From: Candidatus Solibacter sp.
GTDB taxonomy: Bacteria; Acidobacteriota; Terriglobia; Bryobacterales; Bryobacteraceae
Direction: 5' to 3'
DNA length: 13,600 nucleotides
Assembly (NCBI GenBank): GCA_017883345.1
Contig: JADGNT010000039.1
Location: 1-13,600 of the forward strand
Below, piece after piece: positions 1-5,788 of the stretch. How positions within the stretch are numbered: the stretch's first letter is position 1; every line of letters starts with the position of its first letter. Position numbers and translations under genes: made by a program. The notes under the pieces are model-generated. The model searched no databases. It was not told where the DNA came from and worked only from the letters and a program-made list of their open reading frames with translations.

Positions 1-3
1 AAG

Positions 4-321
4 ATGAAACCAAAGTCGGCCTCCAAGAATGAGGGCAAGCTCTCCCGGGCTGAAATTGCCACCGCATTGGGCAAACTCAAGGGATGGACCGTGGCGAAGG
101 GGAAGCTCCATCGCGAATACAAGTTTGCGGATTTCGTGCATGCCTTCGGCTTCATGGCAACTGCTGCCATGAAGATTGAAGCCATGGGCCACCACCCAGA
201 GTGGTTCAATGTGTACAACAATGTCCGCGTCGATCTGACTACCCACGATGCGGGCGGAATCAGCGCGAAGGATGTGGAACTCGCGGTCGTCCTCAATGCC
301 ATCGCCAAGAGATTGGCGTGA
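4..321 (+). CDS. phhB: Pterin-4a-carbinolamine dehydratase (4a-hydroxytetrahydrobiopterin dehydratase)
   Basis: The enzyme dehydrates 4a-hydroxytetrahydrobiopterin, regenerating the pterin cofactor used by aromatic amino acid hydroxylases; it is a small cytosolic protein. The 105 residues match the whole family length of about 100. The signature is visible: His63-His64-Pro-Glu-Trp followed by the Asn-Val-Tyr-Asn segment, then Thr-Thr-His81-Asp, giving the three histidines of the active site (the rat enzyme uses His61, His62 and His79). No phenylalanine hydroxylase gene is next to it, so its partner is elsewhere or it serves another pterin. The start is the ATG three bases into the window, so an upstream start, the promoter and the ribosome site cannot be judged. 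A 41-nt gap separates it from the GH28 gene on the same strand. Confidence 0.93.
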   Translation: MKPKSASKNEGKLSRAEIATALGKLKGWTVAKGKLHREYKFADFVHAFGFMATAAMKIEAMGHHPEWFNVYNNVRVDLTTHDAGGISAKDVELAVVLNAIAKRLA

Positions 322-362
322 AGTCCGGCGGCGCAACGCAACTTTGTAGTGTGTTATTGGTA

Positions 363-1718
363 ATGCGCATGAGGACTTATATTCCGCTACTGACGATGGC
401 GCTGTGCATGGCGCCGGCGCAACTGCGGGCGGCGGCCTTCGACGTAGCCGCTTACGGCGCCAAGGGCGATGGCAAGGCGGTGGATACGGCGGCCATCCAG
501 CGTTCCATCGACGCCGCGGCGAAGTCCGGCAACGGCGTGGTGGTGTTCAAGCCAGGGGTGTATCTCTCGGGCGCGTTGTTTCTCAAATCGCGCATGGAGC
601 TGCGCCTCGATGAAGGCGTGGAGATCCGCGGCGTGCAGAATCTGGCGGCGTATCCGGTGATGCCGACCCGGGTGGCGGGCATCGAGATGCGGTGGCCGAG
701 CGCGCTGATCAACGTGTACCAGCAATCCCACGTGAAGATCGGCGGTAAGGGCACGATCGATGGTGACGGCAAGATCTGGTGGGACAAGTACTGGAAGATG
801 CGGCGCGAGGAATACGAGCCCAAAGGACTGCGCTGGGCGGTGGACTACGATTGCCAGCGGCCCCGGCTGATCCAGGTCTACAAATCGACCGATATCGATT
901 TGCAGGGGCTCACGCTCAAACGGCCGGGCTTCTGGACGGTGCACATCTGCTACTCCGAGCGCGTCACGGTGGATGGTCTGATCGTCCGCAACAATACCGA
1001 TGGGCGCGGACCGAGCACGGATGGGGTCGATATCGATTCCTCGTCGGATGTACTGGTGGCGCACTGCGATATGGACTGCAACGACGACGCGATCTGCCTC
1101 AAGGCGGGCCGCGATGCGGACGGCCTGCGCGTCAACCGGCCCACCGGGAAGATCAGGATTTACGACAACACGGTACGCGGCGGCGCCGCCGGGGTGACCA
1201 TCGGGAGCGAGACCTCGGGCGGCATCCGCGACGTCGAAGTCAAGGGGCTCACGGTACTCGGCGCGGTGCCGGTGGGGATCCTGTTCAAGAGCGCGAGCAC
1301 GCGCGGCGGGACCATCGAGAACATCAACATCAGTAACGTGACGACGGTGGGCGTGGCGACGCCGGTCAGCATTACGCTCAACTGGAATCCGAGTTACAGC
1401 TATGCGAAGTTGCCCGAGGGCGGCTTGCCTGAGGGGATGCGGGAGATGCCGGCTTACTGGCGCGTGCTGACCGAAGTGGTGCCGCTCGCGTTGGGGCTGC
1501 CGCATTTCCGTAAGATCCGAATCTCGGGGTTGAAATCGACCGGCGCGCAGCGCGCCTTCGCGGTGAGTTCCTACGCGGACTCGCCGCTGGTGGATTTCGA
1601 ATTCAAGGACATCGAGATCGAGGCCAAGACCGCGGGCACCATCGCCAACACGCAGGGCTGGAAGATGGAAGACATGCGTATCAAAACGGCCGACGGCAGC
1701 ACGGTCACGGTGAAGTAG
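363..1718 (+). CDS. Exported glycoside hydrolase family 28 (polygalacturonase-like) protein
   Basis: GH28 enzymes hydrolyse galacturonic acid or rhamnose linkages in pectin on a right-handed beta-helix. This 451-residue protein has a signal peptide of about 22 residues ending near Leu-Arg-Ala-Ala, so it should act outside the cytoplasm. The N-terminus carries the pectate-lyase-superfamily start (AAYGAKGDGKAVDTAAIQ). The catalytic Asp set is present: Thr-Asp220-Gly and Asp241-Asp242, 21 residues apart as in fungal endopolygalacturonase. The usual GHG motif reads Gly-Ala-Ala (274-276) and the RIK motif reads Leu-Phe-Lys (307-309). The His and Arg of classical enzymes are therefore replaced, so exact specificity is open. 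The start at 363 gives an intact signal peptide; 369 is possible. Upstream in-frame codons overlap the dehydratase gene and were not used. No strong Shine-Dalgarno was seen. Confidence 0.9.
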   Translation: MRMRTYIPLLTMALCMAPAQLRAAAFDVAAYGAKGDGKAVDTAAIQRSIDAAAKSGNGVVVFKPGVYLSGALFLKSRMELRLDEGVEIRGVQNLAAYPVMPTRVAGIEMRWPSALINVYQQSHVKIGGKGTIDGDGKIWWDKYWKMRREEYEPKGLRWAVDYDCQRPRLIQVYKSTDIDLQGLTLKRPGFWTVHICYSERVTVDGLIVRNNTDGRGPSTDGVDIDSSSDVLVAHCDMDCNDDAICLKAGRDADGLRVNRPTGKIRIYDNTVRGGAAGVTIGSETSGGIRDVEVKGLTVLGAVPVGILFKSASTRGGTIENINISNVTTVGVATPVSITLNWNPSYSYAKLPEGGLPEGMREMPAYWRVLTEVVPLALGLPHFRKIRISGLKSTGAQRAFAVSSYADSPLVDFEFKDIEIEAKTAGTIANTQGWKMEDMRIKTADGSTVTVK

Positions 1719-1732
1719 CCGACGGAGCGGAT

Positions 1733-1804
1733 GTGGGGCAGGCGCTTCCGCCTGCCAACCTCGGGCTCGAGTCAAGAGTTGGCAGGCGAAAGCGCCTGCC
1801 CCAC
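1733..1804. repeat. Nested inverted repeat, REPIN-like dispersed element
   Basis: Two 27-nt arms (1733-1759 and 1778-1804) are reverse complements with one mismatch, around an 18-nt spacer. Each arm is itself a hairpin: GGCAGGCG, a 4-nt loop (CTTC or AAAG), then CGCCTGCC. The element can fold as one long stem or as two small ones, the layout of REP doublets (REPINs). It starts 14 nt after the GH28 stop and ends 28 nt before the start of the quinoprotein. It could work as a transcription terminator or mRNA stabiliser; no T-run follows. A diverged single arm lies at 7469-7495. Confidence 0.85.
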
Positions 1805-1820
1805 CTGCGGTAGTATTGTC

Positions 1821-1824
1821 GGAG
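1821..1824 (+). promoter_or_regulatory. Shine-Dalgarno that fixes the quinoprotein start
   Basis: GGAG lies 8 nt before the ATG at 1833, just outside the inverted repeat. It supports 1833 over the upstream in-frame ATG at 1731, which would add 34 residues encoded by the repeat. Confidence 0.7.
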
Positions 1825-1832
1825 ATCCTCTT

Positions 1833-3797
1833 ATGCATGTCTCCGCTTTTCTCTTCACCGCACTACTCGCCGCTGCAACTCTGCCGGCGCAGGATGCCGA
1901 CCCGGGACGTGTGGTGTTTGAGGGGCGGTGCGCGCGATGCCACGGGGCGGACGGCAACGGTGGGGAACTGGGCCCGGCAATACGCGGCCGCCTGGCGGCA
2001 CGCAATGACCAGCAGTTGGCCACTCTGATTCGCGCCGGACTGCCGGGGCAGGGAATGCCCCCGAGCCAGGTGAGCGACGCCGAGATGGAACCGCTCACCC
2101 GCTTCCTGCGCGGGTTAGAGCCGCGCAATCTTCGCCGGGTAGTGGTGCGCGAGAAAGTCCTGACTACGGACGGCAAGACCCTGGAGGGGGAGATCCTCAA
2201 CCAGGGTTTCGACGATCTGCAATTGCTCACCGGCGACAACCGCGTGCACCTGCTGCGCCGCGCGGGCGACAAATTTCGCGAAGTCACTTCGAGCACGGAC
2301 TGGCCCGGTTACAATGGCGACCCCGGCGGCAACCGCTACACCACCTTGTCCCAGATCACCAAAGCTAATGTGGCGCGATTGGGACCCAGGTGGATGTTCA
2401 CTCTGCCCAACGCGGCCCGTCTGCAGGTGACGCCGGTAGTGGCGGGCGGCATCATGTACGTCTCCGCCGCCAACGAGTGTTACGCGCTGGACGCCGGCAC
2501 CGGCCGCCAGATCTGGCATTACCGCCGCCCGCCCACTCCGGGCCTGCCTTCCGCCGCGGCAGGCGGCACCAACCGCGGCGTGGCCACGGCGGGCGACCGC
2601 GTCTTTATGTCCACCGACCATGCCCACCTGATCGCGTTGAATCGCTTTACCGGCGAATTGGTCTGGGACACGGAGATGGCGGACTGGCAATTGAACTATT
2701 TCACAACCTCCGCGCCGCTCGCCGTGGGCAACCTGGTGGTGGCCGGCACCGGCGGCGGCGAGCACGGCGCGCGCGGATTCCTGGCGGCTTTCGACCAGGC
2801 CACCGGCAAGGAAGTCTGGCGATTCTGGACCGTGCCCAAACCCGGCGAGCCGGCCGCGGAGACGTGGCAAGGCAAAGGCATCGAACACCCGGGCGCGCCC
2901 ACCTGGTTCACCGGCACCTATGACGCGCAACTGGACACGGTCTATTGGCCCACCGGCAATCCGAGCGCGGAATACTATGGCGACGACCGTCTGGGCGATA
3001 ACCTGTATTCCGACTGCATCCTTGCGCTCGACGCCAACACCGGCAAGCTCAAGTGGTACTACCAAACCACGCCGCACGATCTGTGGGATTGGGATGCCAC
3101 CGAAACTCCCGTGGTATTGGACACGGCCTGGGAAGGACGGAGGCGCCAACTGCTGATCCAGGCCAACCGCAACGGGTTCTTCTACGTCTTCGACCGCACC
3201 GATGGCAAGCTGCTGCTCGCCAAACCATTCGTCACCAACCTGACCTGGGCGAGCGGCATCGGCCCAGACGGACGCCCGGTCAAGAATCCCAATCAGGAGC
3301 CCAGCGCCGCCGGGACCACGGTGTGCCCCTCGCAGGACGGCGCCACCAACTGGTTTTCGCCTTCCTTCAACCCCGTCACCGGTTTGTTCTATGTGCAGAC
3401 CTTCGAGAAGTGCAGCGTGTACACCAAGCGCGATCCAGGACCATGGCAGGCGGGCAAGGAATACCTGGGCGGGTCACAGCGCCGGCCGGACGGCGAAAAG
3501 CCGCAACGGATCCTGAAAGCCATCGATATCCGGACCGGCAAGATCGCCTGGAATCTGCCGCAACCCGGGCCGGCCGAATCGTGGGGCGGCACGCTGAGCA
3601 CGGTAACTGGGCTGGTGATCTTCGGCGAGGAAGGCGGAGCGCTGATGGCGGCCGATGCGGTGACGGGCAAACCACTCTGGAGTTTCCAGACCAACCAGAC
3701 CTGGAAGGCGTCGCCGATGACTTACCAGTTCGACGGCAAACAGTATGTGGCGGTCGCCGCCGGCCCGAACATCATCGCGTTCGGAATTCTGCCGTAG
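1833..3797 (+). CDS. Exported PQQ-dependent quinohemoprotein dehydrogenase with N-terminal cytochrome c domain
   Basis: Predicted periplasmic enzyme that oxidises an alcohol, aldehyde or sugar with pyrroloquinoline quinone and passes electrons to its own heme. Of 654 residues, 1-20 are a signal peptide. Residues 25-95 are a cytochrome c domain with CARCH (Cys33, Cys36, His37) and Met75 as likely sixth ligand. About 100-150 is a small beta-rich linker, and 155-654 an eight-bladed propeller with at least six repeats of the form Ala-x-Asp-x-x-Thr-Gly-x-x-x-Trp. Metal and catalytic residues by family pattern are Glu310, Asn376 and Asp419. Asp421, two residues on, is the extra Asp of lanthanide-dependent enzymes. 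The adjacent Cys-Cys pair of many alcohol dehydrogenases is absent (Gly-Gly-Thr before Asn-Arg-Gly). The start follows GGAG by 8 nt; the longer frame from 1731 only translates the repeat. Substrate unknown. Confidence 0.9.
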   Translation: MHVSAFLFTALLAAATLPAQDADPGRVVFEGRCARCHGADGNGGELGPAIRGRLAARNDQQLATLIRAGLPGQGMPPSQVSDAEMEPLTRFLRGLEPRNLRRVVVREKVLTTDGKTLEGEILNQGFDDLQLLTGDNRVHLLRRAGDKFREVTSSTDWPGYNGDPGGNRYTTLSQITKANVARLGPRWMFTLPNAARLQVTPVVAGGIMYVSAANECYALDAGTGRQIWHYRRPPTPGLPSAAAGGTNRGVATAGDRVFMSTDHAHLIALNRFTGELVWDTEMADWQLNYFTTSAPLAVGNLVVAGTGGGEHGARGFLAAFDQATGKEVWRFWTVPKPGEPAAETWQGKGIEHPGAPTWFTGTYDAQLDTVYWPTGNPSAEYYGDDRLGDNLYSDCILALDANTGKLKWYYQTTPHDLWDWDATETPVVLDTAWEGRRRQLLIQANRNGFFYVFDRTDGKLLLAKPFVTNLTWASGIGPDGRPVKNPNQEPSAAGTTVCPSQDGATNWFSPSFNPVTGLFYVQTFEKCSVYTKRDPGPWQAGKEYLGGSQRRPDGEKPQRILKAIDIRTGKIAWNLPQPGPAESWGGTLSTVTGLVIFGEEGGALMAADAVTGKPLWSFQTNQTWKASPMTYQFDGKQYVAVAAGPNIIAFGILP

Positions 3798-3800
3798 AGC

Positions 3801-3838
3801 GGGCGTCCCGCCTGCCATGCCGGTATTCGTACCGGCAT
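3801..3838. terminator. Hairpin cluster with TTCG tetraloop between convergent genes
   Basis: Directly after the quinoprotein stop there is a short stem (GCGGG-CGT-CCCGC). It is followed by a perfect 9-bp stem at 3817-3825 and 3830-3838 closed by TTCG, an unusually stable RNA tetraloop. The site lies between two converging genes (the TIGR03435 gene ends at 3867 on the other strand), so a bidirectional terminator is plausible. There is no T-tract on either side, and the sequence also looks like a member of a dispersed repeat family, so termination is inference. Confidence 0.5.
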
Positions 3839-3866
3839 TCTTCGACGTGCGCCGACGCTACACACC

Positions 3867-4754
3867 CTAATTCTCAATCGGAGTCTTCGACGCCGAATCG
3901 ATGACCAATACTTCCAGCGGCGCTTTGCGCGATTCCAACTTGAGCCCCATCGCCTGCAAGCCCTTGAAGAGCGACTCGTCCGAAGCGCCCTCCAGAAACC
4001 GCATGACTTCCGGGGGAAGCGCCACGCCCGCCGACAGGGCCGTCCGGATGAGCAGGACGCGGTATTCCTCCGGCGTGAATTCGAGCGTGAGATCGTATGT
4101 CCCCTTGAGTTCCGTCATGTCCACCACCGGGCGCTCGACGAACCGCCCCAGCGAATCGGCCAACTGCGCCATGGTCAGCTTCCTGGCTTCGAAGCGGTTG
4201 TCGGCGAGCGTGAAGTACGCCCCTCTTCCGAAGGTGAGCGTGGTGCCCCGCGCCCCGCCGGTGGCGGTGACGTTGACGGCGCCCTTGCCGCTCTCGCCGC
4301 CCTCGGTTTCCGGATCGAGCGGCGACTCTTTCATCTTGAGCCCGCCCTTCCCCACCACCACTCCGTAGACCGGAAACTCCTTCGAATCGCGGTGCATTTT
4401 GATCTGAAACCGCTCCTCCAGCAAGGTTTGCAGCATCTCCGGAACTTGCTCGCGCTTGGCGCCGGCCGGCAGCTTGGCGTGGATGTCATACCGGTCCGAC
4501 GCCAGCCAGTCCGGCCCCGTGATCTGATACTCCTTTACTCGGTACGCGATTCGGATGTAGTTGCTGACCGAGAGGTAGGTGCAGTGGACCTGCGCGCCGT
4601 CGATCTGCACGCCGACATGGACCTGTGCCCCGGCCGGCGCCCCGACAGACGGCTTGATCGACGCAACCTCGAATTCCGCCCGCGCCGGCGCGGTTTGCGC
4701 AAAAAGCACGGCGGAACCGGCGACGGCCAGGATCACACTCCGAATCATTATCAT
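3867..4754 (-). CDS. TIGR03435 family exported protein
   Basis: Member of the family named TIGR03435, found in large numbers in Candidatus Solibacter and relatives; its biochemical role is unknown. The 295-residue protein begins with a signal peptide of about 26 residues (hydrophobic 5-18, then Ala-Gln-Thr-Ala-Pro-Ala-Arg-Ala). Next come the hallmark Phe-Glu-Val-Ala-Ser-Ile-Lys-Pro-Ser opening, the Tyr-x-Ile-x-Gly-Pro-Asp-Trp segment, Leu-Leu-x-Glu-Arg-Phe-x-x-Lys, and a Leu-Thr-Met-x-x-Leu-Ala segment. The late Val-Val-Asp-Met-Thr-x-Leu-Lys-Gly-x-Tyr-Asp stretch is also typical. In other genomes these proteins may sit beside sigma factors or BlaR/MecR-type peptidases; none is present here, so this is an orphan copy. 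Two Met codons (4754 and 4748) could start it. No Shine-Dalgarno is seen, but a TATATA box ends 5 nt before the first ATG. Confidence 0.92.
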   Translation of the reverse strand: MIMIRSVILAVAGSAVLFAQTAPARAEFEVASIKPSVGAPAGAQVHVGVQIDGAQVHCTYLSVSNYIRIAYRVKEYQITGPDWLASDRYDIHAKLPAGAKREQVPEMLQTLLEERFQIKMHRDSKEFPVYGVVVGKGGLKMKESPLDPETEGGESGKGAVNVTATGGARGTTLTFGRGAYFTLADNRFEARKLTMAQLADSLGRFVERPVVDMTELKGTYDLTLEFTPEEYRVLLIRTALSAGVALPPEVMRFLEGASDESLFKGLQAMGLKLESRKAPLEVLVIDSASKTPIEN

Positions 4755-4759
4755 AGGTG

Positions 4760-4765
4760 TATATA
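4760..4765 (-). promoter_or_regulatory. Putative -10 box (TATATA) for a leaderless TIGR03435 transcript
   Basis: On the minus strand TATATA lies 5 nt upstream of the ATG at 4754, inside the palindrome GTATATAC (4759-4766). Normal -10 to start-site spacing would place transcription at or next to the ATG. No convincing -35 box is visible. Confidence 0.35.
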
Positions 4766-4793
4766 CGCTTTTCCGCGCAAAAAGATCCAGGAA

Positions 4794-5273
4794 TTACGCC
4801 GGCCGCCGCGGGCGCTGTTTGGCGGAGATCGACCGGATGACGAGTCTGCCCGGCGCGGTTGGGTCGATGCCTTGTTCGGCGCGCTGCAACGCCTTGGCCA
4901 TCAGGTCTTGGATCGCCGGTTGACCCAGGTCCGCCGCCGACGCCAGCACGATGTGGCGCACCACCTTTCCTTTGCCCTTCAGAAGTTGCTCCGGGTCCGC
5001 CAGGCCGGCGCCCTGCAGGAAGAACAAAGCGACCCATCGCGGGTAGAGCGCGATCGAGAAGATTGCCTCGGAGGCCCGCTCGGATGGGCCAAAACCGATC
5101 GCCAGCGCGTTGTAGTTGTCGTATACCAACTGCACCGCGCCGGGCAGCCGCGCCCGCATTTTCGCCAGGCAAGCCCGCGCCAGCGTCGCCACCGCGGGCG
5201 TGTACTTGTCGAGGAAGCCGTCAAGCTGGCTCTCGGGCGAATCGTCTTTCTTCGTAGGCTTGCGCGCTGCCAT
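4794..5273 (-). CDS. DUF1801 (YdhG-like) domain protein
   Basis: The 159-residue protein looks like the DUF1801 fold, a small alpha/beta domain of unknown function related to frataxin-like folds. A charged N-terminus (Ala-Ala-Arg-Lys-Pro-Thr-Lys-Lys) is followed by a helix and the Leu-Val-Tyr-Asp-Asn-Tyr-Asn-Ala-Leu segment at about 49-57. An Ile-Ala-Leu-Tyr-Pro strand and a Phe-Phe-Leu-Gln-Gly segment come next, then a Gly-Lys-Gly-Lys loop followed by Val-Arg-His, all usual for the family. The C-terminus is basic. There is no signal peptide, so it is cytosolic. The longer open frame to 5447 runs through the tRNA fragment and was rejected. Met at 5273 has no Shine-Dalgarno, but TATACT lies 6 nt before it. 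Its stop is 39 nt upstream of the TIGR03435 gene. Confidence 0.8.
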   Translation of the reverse strand: MAARKPTKKDDSPESQLDGFLDKYTPAVATLARACLAKMRARLPGAVQLVYDNYNALAIGFGPSERASEAIFSIALYPRWVALFFLQGAGLADPEQLLKGKGKVVRHIVLASAADLGQPAIQDLMAKALQRAEQGIDPTAPGRLVIRSISAKQRPRRPA

Positions 5274-5279
5274 CCCAAG

Positions 5280-5285
5280 AGTATA
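5280..5285 (-). promoter_or_regulatory. Putative -10 box (TATACT) for a leaderless DUF1801 transcript
   Basis: On the minus strand TATACT (5 of 6 matches to TATAAT) is separated from the ATG at 5273 by only 6 nt (CTTGGG), which points to a transcript beginning at the start codon. A weak TTGTGC lies upstream at 5301-5306 with a short 15-nt spacer. Confidence 0.4.
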
Positions 5286-5321
5286 TATCTCTACGCTCAG
5301 GCACAATGGAGAGGAGCAAGT

Positions 5322-5420
5322 ATGGGCCGCACGCGACAACTCGGCCCCACGGTGATCCGCGAAAGACTCTCCGTAAACTGTTGTTTTGAATGGTGGGCGC
5401 GACAGGACTCGAACCTGTGA
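5322..5420 (+). other. Short open frame with strong ribosome site, possible gene-start remnant
   Basis: An ATG at 5322 follows GGAGAGGAG by about 6 nt, one of the better ribosome sites in the window, but the frame encodes only 32 residues and its end reads through the tRNA fragment. The first ten residues (Met-Gly-Arg-Thr-Arg-Gln-Leu-Gly-Pro-Thr) recall the start of aldo/keto reductases, with no further similarity. It may be the 5' stump of a gene cut at the tRNA junction, or chance. Confidence 0.2.
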
Positions 5421-5438
5421 CCTCCTGCGTGTGAAGCA
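5391..5438 (-). pseudogene. 3' fragment of tRNA-Val(CAC), likely attachment-site remnant
   Basis: Read on the minus strand, this has an anticodon loop TTCACAC (anticodon CAC) at 5429-5435 and the 3' anticodon strand GCAGG. A five-base variable loop follows, then a full T-arm (ACAGG, loop TTCGAGT, CCTGT), the 3' acceptor strand CGCGCCC, discriminator A and encoded CCA. The D-arm and 5' acceptor strand are missing: beyond 5438 the sequence stops matching a tRNA, and no GGGCGCG partner follows. A tRNA 3' half from the anticodon loop to CCA is the classic footprint left by tRNA-targeting integrases. It is not a functional tRNA. Confidence 0.8.
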
Positions 5439-5443
5439 AAATG

Positions 5444-5788
5444 TCACTCCCGCGGATCTACCTCATGCCGGATTGCCTCCATCTGTGACCACAGCACCGG
5501 CAGATGGACCGCAACAATCTCCCAAATGCGCACGAGGTTTATTCCCAGGTAATCATGGACCAGAACGTTGCTGAAGCCCGCAATTGCCCGCCAATAAACC
5601 TCGGGATGAAGGGCCTTTAGATCATCACTGATCCGCTGAGTAGATTCGGCGAGGGTTTGGAGATTGCGCAGAACAGCGTCTTGAATCAGTTCCGACTGCT
5701 AAAAAGCATCCTCACCGTTCTGGCAATACTCTTCTATGCGCCGGACGCAATCGAGAACGAGATCGATATAAAGGCGGTCGTCCTTCAC
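5444..5788 (-). pseudogene. hepT: HepT-like HEPN (DUF86) toxin, interrupted by an in-frame amber codon
   Basis: Reading from a GTG at 5788 that overlaps the antitoxin stop (GTGA), the frame gives 29 residues (Lys-Asp-Asp-Arg-Leu-Tyr-Ile-Asp start). A TAG at 5699-5701 follows, and then 84 more residues in the same frame end at a TGA at 5444. Joined, they make a 114-codon HEPN protein of normal length, with the expected Glu-Leu-Ile-Gln-Asp-Ala-Val-Leu-Arg-Asn-Leu helix after the stop. HepT toxins are RNases with an Arg-x4-His-x-Tyr motif. Here it reads Ser73-x4-His78-x-Tyr80, so the catalytic Arg is also lost. Both changes fit single-base substitutions (for example TTG to TAG and CGC to AGC). 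The toxin should be dead. Its 3' end is 5 nt from the tRNA fragment. Confidence 0.82.

Noticed and set aside
201..362. Upstream extension of the GH28 frame
   Set aside because: It would overlap the dehydratase gene by 121 nt and bury the signal peptide; the start at 363 explains the protein better.
387..1838. 483-codon minus-strand open frame opposite GH28
   Set aside because: Antisense shadow of a well-supported gene; its N-terminal end translates the inverted repeat and the rest is Arg/His/Pro-rich with no family signature.
2115..3149. 344-codon minus-strand open frame opposite the quinoprotein
   Set aside because: Antisense shadow; the plus strand has heme, PQQ and repeat motifs throughout.
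4392..5420. 342-codon plus-strand open frame
   Set aside because: It crosses two minus-strand genes and the tRNA fragment; no coherent protein similarity.
5391..5438. Functional tRNA-Val, possibly with an intron
   Set aside because: No D-arm or 5' acceptor strand (GGGCGCG) is found within the following several hundred bases on the minus strand.
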